Positions 22,589 through 34,529 of a stretch of 64,000 nt of DNA are shown here, piece by piece. The first letter of the stretch is position 1. Every line of letters starts with the position of its first letter. Made by a program: the position numbers and the translations under genes. The notes below the pieces were generated by a model, which had not been told where the DNA came from, did no database searches, and was given only the letters and a program-made list of their open reading frames with translations. This DNA is from Theodoxus fluviatilis (Eukaryota > Mollusca > Gastropoda > Cycloneritida > Neritidae). The stretch lies in assembly GCA_034096865.1 (NCBI GenBank), contig JAWQFJ010026605.1, positions 5,001-69,000 of the forward strand. The letters are read 5' to 3'.

Positions 22589-23073
22589 CTGCAAGCAGTT
22601 AAGCCAGTCACCATTACAATAAACTTGACCATCTCATCTGCATGCACACATCTGCAGTTTGTTAAGTTCCTTTACTCTGGGAAAAATACAAGCTACATTC
22701 AGTGAAGAATTCATGTACATGAGGCAGTTTTCTCTACAACACAGACCACTCCTTCAAGACTTAACTCTTGCATTTCAAATCACTTTCTCTTTTCTTTCCT
22801 GTTTGCACAAGGCTCTTTCAAGCCTCATCAAATCTACTCTTACAGACTAAGAAAGAGTATCCACTTCCTTCTCAAGAAATCTCCTTAGCAACTGACCTCA
22901 GTGCCACAAGGTCAAGTGAAGAAATGGAGCACATGCATTTAGACAGAGGAAGCCTTTCCCTAAAAATCATCTCTGCCACACTTGGGAAATACTGCACATC
23001 TAGTCATTGTGAACTGCAAGAGAAGTTTTTGACTGACAGCAAGGCAACTATGGTCCCACAGGGTGGCACTCAC

Positions 23074-23246
23074 AAGGAGGTGCTCTTGCTGTCATAGCGG
23101 TCCACAAGGCGCATGAAGTCGTCCAGAAATCGCTCACACAGCTTGAAGCGATGCGAAGTGCCTGACATCATGCCCAGCCACACTGGCTCAGACAGGCGCG
23201 GTGCTGTGTACAAGTCATGGATGTCCTTGCGGAACACCTCCAGTGC
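23074..23246 (-). CDS. FNIP: FNIP exon 11
   Basis: Acceptor CTGACTGCAG, donor TCCTT|GTGAGT. The 57 codons include ALEVFRKDIHDLYTAPRLSE and PVWLGMMSGTSHRFKLCERF. The PVWL.MMSGT motif is invariant in FNIPs. Confidence 0.95.
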
Positions 23247-23627
23247 CTGCAGTCAGGAAGGAGGAATGCTTCCTCACATGTTTCATAAAGCAGTTTGCAT
23301 CGTCTTTGTCCCTACATGCATATCCCTTGTGCTCTCACAAGTGCGGTTAATCAGAGCTTGGGTGCTACATGCTTGTAAAATATGAGATTAAACGACACCC
23401 TCATTAGCCATGGGAAATAATAGAACAGCAATGAGCAAGCATGCCAAATAGCTAAAATCCTTCACATCATATGCACATGAAATACAAGAGAACTCATCTT
23501 CAGCAGGTACGAGGTAAGGACACAGTACATAAACAATCACATAAACATTTCAGAGAATAGAAGCACACATTTATTTTCTATTTACATAATTATGTACCAA
23601 GTATGAGACTCTAACTGCACTACTCAC

Positions 23628-23748
23628 ATCAACAACAGTGGGGAGGAAGTTGCGCTTGTTGAAGAAAGCTCTCTCAATGACAGCACTCAGTTTCTCTATG
23701 TGACCCTCAAACAGGGCAACATGGGAGAAGAAGAAGTCCTGAAACAGC
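23628..23748 (-). CDS. FNIP: FNIP exon 10
   Basis: Acceptor GTCTTCCAG, donor GTTGAT|GTGAGT. Encodes LFQDFFFSHVALFEGHIEKL then SAVIERAFFNKRNFLPTVVD, matching FFFSHFPLFESH..KL..AIE in vertebrate FNIPs. Confidence 0.95.
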
Positions 23749-23804
23749 CTGGAAGACAAAACTGTGTTAATCAAGACATGGAATGGAAAACTAGAGGCAG
23801 GTGC

Positions 23805-24205
23805 AGATATACTGTACAACTGACTTTGTTGTAGATATACTGCACAACTTCGTTGTAGATATACTGTACAACTGTGTTGTAGATATACTGTACAACTTTG
23901 TTGTAAATGCACTGCGCAACTGACTTTGTTGTAGATATACTGTACAACTTTGTTGTAAATATGCTGCACAACTGACTTTGTTGTAGATATACTGTACAAC
24001 TTTGTTGTAAATATGCTGCACAACTTACTTTGTTGTAGATATACTGTACAACTGACTTTGTTGTAGATAATACTGTACAATTGACTTGTTGTAGATATAA
24101 TGGGCATTTGACTTTGTTGTAGATATACTGTGCAATTGACTTTGTTGTAAATATACTGTACAACTGACTTTGTTGTAGATATACTGTACAACTGACTTTG
24201 TGTCC
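23805..24205. repeat. Minisatellite of TTTGTTGTAGATATACTGTACAAC units
   Basis: Roughly 14 diverged units of about 28 or 38 bp (GTTGTAGATATACTGTACAA core). FNIP intron 9. It yields long spurious open frames on the - strand. Confidence 0.92.
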
Positions 24206-24225
24206 TTGGACATTAGAATACGACA

Positions 24226-24846
24226 ATTTTTTAATTTGTACTTTTTCCTGTTATGACTTTATGTAATTTTGGTTGCTTCCCCATTTAAAAATTCCATTAA
24301 AATTTACAACCCACTTTTTTTTCTTTATTGTACAAATCACCTTACAGCTTATTATCTCCTCTTTCTAGTGATACATAATGTGTTAGTTAATGTGAAGGTG
24401 CAAGCAAGGAAACTACAAGTACCACTGGGTTTGACAAGTCACTATTGCATGCCAAAAAATGGCGGACTGGAAAGAGCACTTGTATATGAAAAATTGATAA
24501 AATTGTAAATCATGAGAGTTGGAATGTATATGGTATATATGTTCTAGTTTGTGCCTTTGGACAATACAATAAGAAAATTTGTGAATTGTACGTTTTTTTG
24601 TTATGACTTTATGTAATTTCCAGTTTGCTTCCACCATTTAAATTTTTTTTTAAAATAAATAAAAGAATCAATAAAAATTTACTAACTTTTTTCTTTATTG
24701 TGCAAATCACCTTAAAGCTTATTATCTCCTCTTTCTGGTGGTACATAATGTATTATGATTTAATGTGAAGATGCAAGCAAGGAAACTACAAGTACCACTG
24801 GGTATGACTAGTCACTATTGCATGCCCAAAAATGGCGGACGGGAAA
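24226..24846 (+). repeat. Two-copy direct duplication (approximately 340-bp period)
   Basis: The block with GTTATGACTTTATGTAATTT ... TTATTATCTCCTCTTTCT ... GCATGCC.AAAAATGGCGGAC occurs at about 24250-24475 and again at about 24600-24840 with modest divergence. FNIP intron 9. Confidence 0.85.
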
Positions 24847-25111
24847 GATTTAATGGCTGAGATGTCCATTCTAAAGAACAACTTTACATGTGTTTTTTTT
24901 CCTACAGCTTTGGTAATATCCTGTCCCTTCCTTCTCTCATTTCCAATGGTGTATTTCATCGTGAATATATCTTTATCATTTCCAAACAGTCACACAAAGA
25001 GTAAAGATGAAAGAATTCGACTTGGCATTTGTGAAGCCTTTTCAAAACTGGCTACTTCATGCTGCACACAGCATGCAGTCCTGCAAGGACTGGGACAGAG
25101 ACATTACTCAC

Positions 25112-25206
25112 TTGTTTCCTGCCTCATCCTTCTCATCCTGAGGCCCAAAGAGGACAGCCAAGGCGATTTTGCTTCGTCGTTTCCGAGGCATGGATGAGGA
25201 ATTGGC
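25112..25206 (-). CDS. FNIP: FNIP exon 9
   Basis: Acceptor TTTCATTCAG, donor AACAA|GTGAGT. Encodes ANSSSMPRKRRSKIALAVLF then GPQDEKDEAGN. It corresponds to RKKKIAIGVIFSL..DED in vertebrates, the first strand of the FNIP middle (DENN-type) domain. Confidence 0.93.
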
Positions 25207-25270
25207 CTGAATGAAAATCCCCATGAGTAAGAAATATTTCAGTTTGACAAAACTTTTTAGAACACATATA

Positions 25271-26416
25271 CAGTCCAAGCCATATAAGTGGAATCCGCTA
25301 AAGTGGAAAATCCATAAAAGTGGAACCTTTTTTCAGAATACATAATGTTTCAACAGTAACTAGTACCAGATAAGTGGACCTTTGGCTTGGCAACGGCAAG
25401 CAGTACAGGGTCACTATGCACATGTTCTCTCTGAATCACATGTCGTTGCTGAATGCCATTCACAAACTTGCCTCAGCCAGGAAATCTCTGGCACAGCAGA
25501 CACTCTGCTACTGCTTCAAGGATGGTGTCCATCACACTGCAAGTGGAGAAGACACAGAATCCATCCCCGCAGCTGTTGACTGGGACCCATTCAGCGACGC
25601 AACATTTCCAAACAACTCAGGAAGACACTGGAAGGCTGGGTGAGGTCCGCTCAGCAGAAGACATCATTGCAGCACTGACTTATCAGGGTCTCCTGGCTGA
25701 GCCCAAGCAAGAGAAGCCTGAAGACAGCAACTTGGAGGACATAAGTGAAACCTGTGCTTTGCATACATGCTGATTAGGACTGCGTTTACGTCTACAGAAA
25801 GGCTGTGAGAGTAAAGTGTGTTTTGCACCAGTTTCTGATCATTCCAGGTGCTTTTTAGGATGGTTTGGTACTGATTAATCAGTACGTAACATGTATGCTT
25901 TGTGTTCATTTTTGTTTATACCATCTGCTGTTTAGGACAGACTAGTAAAGTCCATACATGTAAAGCCGCAAAAACCAAGCAGTTTTGTCTTTTTCTATCA
26001 AAGTGGAGGAAAAAGTGGCCGCGATGAAGAATCAGAGGCCCTAAAAGCAATGGACACTTGGCGAGATTTCACCCAGAAACACGATCTCACTAGACAGCAA
26101 GAGTTTGGCATCTGCATGGAGACTGGTCAGCACAAGGCATTCTGATCAACAACATGCAGACAATCATCAGTGACTTTTTTTTAAACACAAGTGACTCTAA
26201 ATGGTGTCACATGCTTCAACATTGTTTTCTCTTTCACTTCTGTACCTTTGTTTCTCATCTGACCATGGAGTAAGCAAATATTTGTTATTGCAATTCATTT
26301 TCCACCAGTAATTTTCCTTTTGTGACCAAAAATCAGCACACCATTTCAAATGAAAAATTAGGATATTTGGAACTTTGTGCTGGAACCAAGGTATTCTACT
26401 TAAGTGGCTTAGACTT
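25271..26416 (+). mobile_element. Tigger/pogo-like DNA transposon remnant
   Basis: The ends CAGTCCAAGCCATATAAGTGG (left) and, inverted, AAGTCTAAGCCACTTAAGT (right) are flanked by TA (25269-25270 and 26417-26418). The interior encodes LLNAIHKLASARKSLAQQTL CYCFKD (about 25440-25520) and ESEALKAMDTWRDF (about 26030-26070), resembling the C-terminal part of Tigger transposases. Catalytic core absent. Lies in FNIP intron 8. Confidence 0.7.
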
Positions 26417-26894
26417 TATCAAAGGAACAGACTAAAAGTACATGCACAAATCAAGTAATCTCCCCCTTGACCACACACAGCATGGTGGAATCCAGTTATC
26501 TCCCCTTCAATGTAAAACTGGATCACACTTCTACACCCAAGCTACATGCATTGGAATTTTTGTGTGTGAATACTTTACAATGGCACAGAGAGACTTATCA
26601 AGAACATCCTCAATCTTGTGCAACATAGACATAATTTATGAAATACATAAAATTTTATCCAACAAGAAATACTTTGGCACATATTTTCAAGGCAGAAGCA
26701 GGCACTTAAAAAGCTCTTCTAACTAGCACTGAATAGAGATTAATTTTCTCCAAAACATTGTATCAGTAAATACACTAACCACAACAAAGGGCTGAGTCTA
26801 TTTCTCCCAACTTTGAGAGCTAGTTTTCAACAACTAAAAGAACAGAAAAAAAGGGGTGAAGAAAAGGGACACAGCTGTTGCCCCGGGTCAGTAC

Positions 26895-27070
26895 CAGGGC
26901 CTGGGAGAGGCACTCTGAAGACCCGCACTTCTTGGCACATGAGTCCAGCATCTTGGTCTGAGCCCGCATCCATCGTCTGTGCAGACTGTTGTAGCTGCTG
27001 GGGCAGCTGCCACCAGGGGAGGGGGAAGGGTACTGGTGCCCTGACGAGTGAAAGCTCCCACTGGAAGTGA
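26895..27070 (-). CDS. FNIP: FNIP exon 8
   Basis: Acceptor CTGCTTCCAG, donor GCCCTG|GTACTG (weak, chosen because phase 0 joins exon 9). The 58 codons include SSGSFHSSGHQYPSPSPGGS and SLHRRWMRAQTKMLDSC. It corresponds to the Ser-rich stretch with SYQRRWRRSQTTSLE in vertebrate FNIPs. Confidence 0.85.
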
Positions 27071-27333
27071 CTGGAAGCAGAGAATAGAGAAAGGTGATTT
27101 TTTTTGGCAATCAACTCCACACCCAGACCCCTGTAAAGTAAGTGGACATAACTATCAAAGCCACTCCACATCAACAGTTTTTCCTGCTTAACCTTATCAC
27201 GGTGGTAAGCACACAGACTACTATAGATTGCACCAAATTTCATCAGAATCCATTGTTAACTTTTTGATTTTTTTGTTGAACAACGAACCAACCAATCAAC
27301 CGAAAAACACAACCTCCTTGGCAGAGGTAACAA

Positions 27334-30092
27334 CAAGAATACAGTAGAATGTACCACAATTCAATCAACAAGACTACAGTAGCATGCACCACAGTTCAAA
27401 CAATAAGAATACTGTAGAAAGCATCACAGTTCAAACAATAAGACTACAGTAGCATGCACCACAGTTCAAACAATAAGAATGCTGTAGAAAGCATCACAGT
27501 TCAAACAACAAGACTACTGTAGCATGCACCACAGTTCAAACAATAAGACTACAGTAGCATGCACCACAGTTCAAACAATAAGAATACTGTAGCATGCACC
27601 ACAGTTCAAACAATAAGAATACTGTAGAAAGCACCACAGTTCAAAACAACAAGAATACAGTAGCATGCACCACAGTTCAAACAACAAGAATACAGTAGCA
27701 TGCACCACAGTTCAAAACAATAAGAATACTGTAGCATGCACCACAGTTCAAAACAACAAGAATACAGTAGCATGCACCACAGTTCAAACAACAAGACTAC
27801 TGTAGAATGCGCGACAGTTCAAACAACAAGACTACTGTAGAATGCGCCACAGTTATATCAACAAGACTACTGTAGCATGCACCACAGTTATATCAACAAG
27901 ACTACTGTAGCATGCACCACAGTTATATCAACAAGACTACTGTAGCATGCACCACAGTTCAATGAACAAGACTACTGTAGCATGCACCACAGTTCAATGA
28001 ACAAGACTACTGTAGCATGCACCACAGTTCTATCAACAAGACTACTGTAGCATGCACCACAGTTCAATGAACAAGACTACTGTAGCATGCACCACAGTTA
28101 TATCAACAAGACTACTGTAGCATGCACCACAGTTCAAACAACAAGACTACTGTAGAATGCGCCACAGTTCAATGAACAAGACTACCGTAGCATGCACCAC
28201 AGTTATATCAACAAGACTACTGTAGCATGCACCACAGTTCAAACAACAAGACTACTGTAGCATGCACCACAGTTCAATCAACAAGACTACTGTAGAATGC
28301 ACCACAGTTCAAACAATAAGAATACTGTAGAAAGCACCACAGTTCAAACAAAAAAAATACTGTAGAAAGCACCACAGTTCAAACAATAAGACTACTGTAG
28401 CATGCACCACATTTCAAACAAAAAGATTACAGTAGCATGAGCCACAGTTCAAACAACAAGACTACAGTAGCATGCACCACAGTTCAAACAATAAGACTAC
28501 TGTAGCATGCACCACATTTCAAACAAAAAAGATTACAGTAGCATGCACCACAGTTCAAACAACAAGACTACAGTAGCACGCACCACAGTTCAAACAACAA
28601 GACTACTGTAGCATGCACAACAGTTCAAACAACAAGACTACAGTAGCATGCACCACAGTTCAAACAACAAGAATACTGTAGCATGCACCACAGTTCAAAC
28701 AATAAGACTACTGTAGCATGCACCACATTTCAAACAAAAAGATTACAGTAGCATGCACCACAGTTCAAACAATAAGACTACTGTAGCATGCACCACATTT
28801 CAAACAAAAAGATTACAGTAGCATGCACCACAGTTCAAACAACAAGACTACAGTAGCATGCACCACAGTTCAAACAACAAGACTACTGTAGCATGCACAA
28901 CAGTTCAAACAACAAGACTACAGTAGCATGCACCACAGTTCAAACAACAAGAATACTGTAGCATGCACCACAGTTCAAACAATAGGACTACAGTAGCATG
29001 CACCACAGATCAAACAACAAGACTACAGTAGCATGCACCACAGTTCAAACAACAAGACTACTGTAGCATGCACCACAGTTCAAACAACAAGATTACAGTA
29101 GCATGCACCACAGTTCAAACAACAAGATTACAGTAGCATGCACCACAGTTCAAACAATAAGAATACTGTAGTATGCACCACAGTTCAAACAATAAGACTA
29201 CTGTAGCATGCACCACAGTTCAAACAACAAGATTACAGTAGCATGCATCACAGTTCAAACAATAAGACTACTGTAGAAAGCACCACAGTTCAAAAAATAA
29301 GAATACTGTAGAAAGCACCACAGTTCAAACAATAAGAATACTGTAGAAAGCATCACAGTTCAAACAATAAGAATACTGTATAAAGCATTCACAGTTCAAA
29401 CAATAAGACTACTGTAGAAAGCACCACAGTTCAAACAATAAGAATACTGTAGAAAGCATCACAATTCAAACAATAACACTACTGTAGAAAGCATCACAGT
29501 TCAAACAATAAGAATACTGTATAAAGCATTCACAGTTCAAACAATAAGACTACTGTAGAAAGCACCACAGTTCAAACAATAAGAATACTGTAGAAAGCAT
29601 TGCAGTTCAAACAACAAGATTATTGTAGAAAGCACCACAGTTCAAACAATAAGAATACTGTAGAAAGCATCACAGTTCAAACAATAAGAATACTGTATAA
29701 AGCATTCACAGTTCAAACAATAAGACTACTGTAGAAAGCACCACAGTTCAAACAATAAGAGTACTGTAGAAAGCATCACAGTTCAAACAATAAGAATACT
29801 GTAGAAAGCATCACAGTTCAAACAATAAGACTACTGTAGAAAGCACCACAGTTCAAACAATAAGAGTACTGTAGAAAGCACCACAGTTCAAACAATAAGA
29901 ATACTGTAGAAAGCATCACAGTTCAAACAATAAGAATACTGTAGAATGTACCACAGTTCAAAACAACAAGATTATTGTGGAATGCACCACAGTTCAAACA
30001 GCAAAAATACTGTAGAATGCACCATAGTTCAAACAACAAGACCACTGTAAAATGCACCACAGTTCAAACAACAAGACTACTGTAGAATGCAA
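27334..30092. repeat. 2.75-kb minisatellite, 32-35-bp unit, FNIP intron 7
   Basis: About 80 units of the form caccacagttcaaacaacaa gactactgtagcatg. Sub-families are regional: tatatcaacaag variants at 27850-28210, and aaagca.cacagttcaaacaataagaa variants to the right of 29270. Every unit carries TACTGTAG or TACAGTAG. Confidence 0.97.
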
Positions 30093-30308
30093 TGAGGACA
30101 ATCCGACACTGTGGCTTGGACCATCATTCTCCATTTAGACTTCAAAGTCACAGCAGATGCTATCAATGGTATGCGACACACACCCAGGGTGACAGTTCCA
30201 TGGTCTTCAGGACTAACAGATATCTACTACTGCAACTACTACTCTATACTTATAATCCAGGCATTAAAACAAGGAGAAAAGCAAAGAAGTCCAAAGAAAC
30301 ACTTGACT

Positions 30309-30369
30309 AGTGGGTGGGGTGGGGGTGGGGTTGGGTGGGGGTGGGGTGGGTGGGGTGGGGTGGGGGGGC
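30309..30369 (+). repeat. G-rich (TGGGG)n tract beside the FNIP exon 7 donor
   Basis: Uninterrupted runs of three to seven G separated by single T, about 60 bases. On the FNIP-sense strand it is C-rich and begins about 10 bases after the exon 7 splice donor. Confidence 0.95.
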
Positions 30370-30378
30370 AGGACTTAC

Positions 30379-30459
30379 AAGATGCCAGTCCACTGTCATC
30401 ATCACAGGAGGAGAGGGAGTCGCGGTGGTGCATGGGCACATCCACAGGGATGGAGTGAG
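30379..30459 (-). CDS. FNIP: FNIP exon 7
   Basis: Acceptor CTCCACAG, donor CATCTT|GTAAGT. Encodes HSIPVDVPMHHRDSLSSCDD then DSGLAS, corresponding to the RDSGIARSAS region of vertebrate FNIPs. Confidence 0.9.
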
Positions 30460-31043
30460 CTGTGGAGGAGACGAGATGATGTCTCAAGCATTGACCAAAC
30501 ATCTCAGACATTGCCATTCAAATGCTTAAAACATATTCAACCAACTGGCACCAACTGGTATGAGGTTTTTGTGATTCTTAAGGGGGGATAAGGCGTTGAC
30601 TATAGGGCTAGTATATAACAGTTCACTTTCCAATAAATGAGTACTGTCACATCGTAAAAACACATGCTGAGTACTAAAAACGATGTAAATATTTCTAAAC
30701 CCTAGGGTTGCCACGGCAGTTAGTCAAAAAGGTTGCCACATGCACTACATCCAAAAATATATAACTCAGAAACTACAACAGATAACTTCAAATTTCTTTC
30801 ATTTTCAGTAAGTTACACATCATATCCACATTTGGTCAGGTAAGAATCTATTTCTATGCAGTGTAACTAATACTTGTATTATTTCATATATATCCATTAT
30901 CCCATAAACATGTCAATAACATCATATCTTGTATACATCAATTTCCCATTGCAACTAGAATAATGAAGAGATTGATATGAACCTGACAGAGTGGAGACAA
31001 CATAACAATGAATCCTCCAAATTTCAGGTTTGCATTACTTACT

Positions 31044-31062
31044 CCCCCCCCCCCCCCCCCCC
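31044..31062. repeat. Poly-C run
   Basis: About 18 consecutive C in FNIP intron 6. Confidence 0.95.
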
Positions 31063-31469
31063 TATTTTTACACGGCACAAAACCTGGTTTTGTAAAAGAT
31101 GAATAACTAGGGGAATCGTGACTTGACTTACTCCATTCCAGCCAACTCCCGAGTGATTGTGTGCTTTTTAAGTTTTTTGTGCATTTTGAGGCATTTCATG
31201 CTAATGACAGTCAGCATTAGTTGGTACATTAGTTTGACGATACAAATTTGCAGATATCTGAAAATCCACCAAAATTAAGAAAATAGTGATTTTGCACTAC
31301 TAAACAAAGAAAATACAATTAGAGATGGAAAACAACAAGTTTGCAATCATGTAACTTTTGCAGTGAAAAGAGAACATGTAGATAAAATTCTAACTTATGA
31401 ATTGAACAATGTAAATGTAACATCCTTCCAGGACTGCTGTCAAGAGGACATGCACTGTGGCTCACTCAC

Positions 31470-31564
31470 CATCATCTGCCTCCTCCTTCTGACTGGGGGT
31501 GATGTGTCTTGGTGTGGGAAAATCTCCAGAGTGGCCAGGCAGGCTGAGTGAGTCATCTATCTCA
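31470..31564 (-). CDS. FNIP: FNIP exon 6
   Basis: Acceptor ACTGTTCCAG, donor GATGATG|GTGAGT; 31 codons plus split codons encode EIDDSLSLPGHSGDFPTPRH then ITPSQKEEADD. Little sequence conservation is expected in this linker; support comes from splice sites and exact phase. Confidence 0.8.
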
Positions 31565-31795
31565 CTGGAACAGTAGCATGATGATCACATCAGCAGAGAT
31601 AACATGCTCTTTTAATGGAGATGATGAATATAATGAGAAATTAAGAGATTTATTATTTTAAGAAAGGGAAACTCCATTTGTACATAACTTGATACAACTG
31701 TGCTTCTCAGTCTGAATTACCACTTTGAATTCAAACAGAAGAGAGCTTTAAACAAACCAAAGCATGACATGATATCATCATTCTGAAATGCTTAC

Positions 31796-31861
31796 CCTCC
31801 AGAATCTTGTTTGGCTTTTTCTGGGACAAAAACCTTGGTCAGCATAAGCTGGGGTGGAGAC
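31796..31861 (-). CDS. FNIP: FNIP exon 5 (66 bp)
   Basis: Acceptor GATGTTGCAG, donor GGAGG|GTAAGC. Encodes SPPQLMLTKVFVPEKAKQDS, matching RSPPQLMLSKVF in vertebrates almost residue for residue. Confidence 0.95.
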
Positions 31862-31888
31862 CTGCAACATCAAAAGTGAGATTCAACT

Positions 31889-31950
31889 GCACTCTCTGCA
31901 ACTGCACTCTCTGCAACTGCACTCTCTGCAACTGCACTCTCTGCAACTGC
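31889..31950 (+). repeat. 15-bp tandem repeat (TGCAACTGCACTCTC)
   Basis: About four exact 15-bp units in FNIP intron 4. Confidence 0.9.
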
Positions 31951-32039
31951 ACTTGTGCTTCACATCACAAAGCTAGATTTCCACTCTTCATCTATGCAAT
32001 GTTGTTTTTCTCTCTTGGAAATCCTAGCTCAGCACATAG

Positions 32040-33199
32040 AATAAGAACTGCTTTACACGTTTTTCCTACCAAAATACATGTGACCTTGGCCCAAGGTCAA
32101 GGTCATCCAAGGTCATGCAACACAAAGCTGTTAATTCAACACATAGGAAGCACAATGGTGCTTATTGACACTTTCTACCATGAGATATGGTCACTTTTAG
32201 TGGTTCACTTCCCCATTTTGGTCACATTTCATAAGGGTCAAAGTGACCTTGACCTTGATGATATGTGACCAAATGTTCCCCACATAATTACTAAGTTTGA
32301 AACAGTTATCTTCCATAGTTCAGGGTCAAGGTCCCTTCAAAATATGTATACAATCCAATTTTGAAGAGCTCCTGTGATCTTGACCTTGAAGCAAGGTCAA
32401 CCAAACTGGTATCAAAAGATAGGGCTTACTTTGCCCTATATATCATATATAGGTGAGTTATCCACTCTCAAAAACTTCAGAGAAAATTGAGAAAATGTGA
32501 AAAATGGCTGTTTTTTAGACAACATTTACGGCCTCTGCGACCTTGACCTTAAAGCAAGGTCAAGTCACTATTTATGTTTTTGTACGCCTTGTCATCCTAC
32601 ACCATCATGCCAAATTGGGTGTTGATTGACTGTAATAGTCTCCGAGAAAAATCCAACGTTAAAGTTTTTTTTAACGGATGACAGGACGCCCGGACGGATG
32701 CCCGGAAGGACGACATGGGTGACCTAGTATGAAAGTATAAAATGTGCACTACAATGTTATGAAGTTTGGAAGAGTTATCTTTATAGTTCAGGGTCAAGGT
32801 CACTTCAAAATATGTATACAATCCAACTTTAAAGACCTCCTGTGACCTTGACCTTGAAGCAAGGTCAATCAAACTGGTATCAAAAGATAGGGATTACTTT
32901 GCCCTATACACCATATATAGGTCAGGTATCCAATCTCAAAAACTTAAGAGAAAATTGGGAAAATGTGAAAATTTGCTGTTTTTTAGACAACATATACGGC
33001 CCCTGCGACCTTGACCTTGAAGCAAGGTCAATTCCCTAAGTATGTTTTTTGAGGCCTTGTCATCATACACCATCATGCCAAATTGGGTGTTGATAGACTT
33101 AATAGTCTCAGAGAAAAATCCAACGTTAAAGTTTTTTACAGACACCCGGGCGGTATAACGGGTGAGTACATAGACTCACTTTTGCTTCGCATGTGAGTC
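32040..33199 (+). mobile_element. TCAAGGTCA-rich element, copy B (left-truncated, internally duplicated)
   Basis: Aligns to copies C-E from the CTGCTTTACAC..TTTTTCCTACC segment to the terminal hairpin GACTCAC...GTGAGTC. The left end is missing. The block around CAGGGTCAAGGTC ... CAACGTTAAAG occurs twice (about 32317-32672 and 32776-33140), a tandem duplication of roughly 455-bp period. FNIP intron 4. Confidence 0.9.
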
Positions 33200-34529
33200 A
33201 AAAATGAAGCCGATTCAGCACCCTTTCAAAAGAGGTATTAGGTTAATGTATTCATTACATATCCTTGGCAAGCGATCCGATCAAAACGAAGGGACCGTCT
33301 GCGATGTTCAAATCGGTCATCGCCAGTTCATTCACACAATGGTGAGCAAAGAGTGACGGCGCAGATGCGATTCTGACGGCCAAATCAACTGGAATTGGTA
33401 AGTTTATTGGGGTTTTTGTTTTAGTTTATGCTAGAACAATCATTTAGGAAGATATTTATTGCAATATTTTGCACATATTGGGAAAAGTATTGTAGAAGTC
33501 GGGACTTTCAGCAAGTGCTAAATAGACGCGATGTTCGAAGAAATTTCAATAGACCGGAAGTGGCCATCGGTTCGATAAAATCCACTTTTTCCAGGATTCA
33601 CACATATTAATAACACAAATTACCAAGTAACACGAAAGATTAAAGTCTTTCTGAGTTGTCTTATTTTTGTTTTTAAAACTAGTGGTAGGATTCCGTGGTA
33701 ATTTGTATCAAATCGACAGCATTCCAGTTTTAACGTGTAGGGGAGATCGTTGCGGTCTACTACAAAGACACCTACTACATCGGTGAAGTGAGTGAACTGA
33801 GAGATGAGGGGGAAGCAGATGTTAAGTTTATGGAGAGGACAAAAGACAGTGACATCTTCAGATGGCCAGTAAAGGAGGACCGTTGCTCCATTGCTGCGGA
33901 TGTAGTTTTTGCTGAAAACGTCGCCCTGGCCCCATTGTCATCTTCAGGGCGTGCGTTCATCGTTGAAACACCAGACAATTTGGGATAAAAGTATCATCAT
34001 TTTAAGGAGTACTTGTTTGAAAATTTGCTGTAAATTGAAATGACAGTCTGTGCTTGCTTGCTAACTCTTTATTTTTTTTTTTATTTTTTTTGGGAAGGGG
34101 CCCTTGCTCGGTGCTGAAGCCTGAAGGGGTTCCTTTCAGAACGATTGTCCTTTTTCAGTGTTCATAAGAGCAAACCATGTTATTTTTTCATTTGCTTTCA
34201 AATTTGAGGTAAATCCATCAATTGGTTCAAAAGTTATGACAGTTGTTGTGTGTGTACAGACGGAAACATCCAACTTTTCTAATTTTTTAATGACTTTTTT
34301 CCTTATTTTTCATATTTTTCCAGCTTTCAATTCCACATTACGTAGGAATGTAGAAAAATGCATAATGTGCAATGTCTCAAAAATTTTGTCAAGATACTGT
34401 ATATAGTTCAATAGTTATGAAGTTTTACATATATGTACATGGTAGAACGTCAGAACGCCGGTCAAATTGATGTTTTTCCTGACTTTGGCAGTTAATTTGT
34501 CAAAAACTTCTTGTAATAATCTCATGAAA
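33200..34529. other. FNIP intron 4 sequence around the Tudor-like frame
   Basis: Apart from 33740-33988, I see a donor-like AATTG|GTAAGTTT near 33397 on the + strand, which could belong to the same decayed gene, and T-rich sequence near 34070. No repeat family recognised. Confidence 0.35.
33740..33988 (+). CDS. Unassigned exon-like frame, Tudor/SH3-like
   Basis: Preceded by an acceptor-like TTTTAACGTGTAG and ending at TAA (33986-33988). The 82 codons begin GEIVAVYYKDTYYIGEVSEL, continue DVKFMERTKDSDIFRWPVKE then DRCSIAADVV. A VAVYY.D.YY.GEV start followed by alternating strands recalls small Tudor/SH3-like barrels. Similar modules occur in invertebrate transposon-related proteins as I recall them; not verifiable here. 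No upstream exons were found. It may be the last exon of a decayed mobile element in FNIP intron 4, antisense to FNIP. Confidence 0.4.
   Translation, partial: GEIVAVYYKDTYYIGEVSELRDEGEADVKFMERTKDSDIFRWPVKEDRCSIAADVVFAENVALAPLSSSGRAFIVETPDNLG

Noticed and set aside
23571..24191. 206-codon - frame combining FNIP exon 10 with repeats
   Set aside because: Only the exon 10 part (23628-23748) is coding; the rest is the adjoining minisatellite.
27334..30092. CRISPR-like array (regular repeats with short variable spacers)
   Set aside because: Contiguous diverging tandem units with no unique spacers, in an animal intron; this is a minisatellite.
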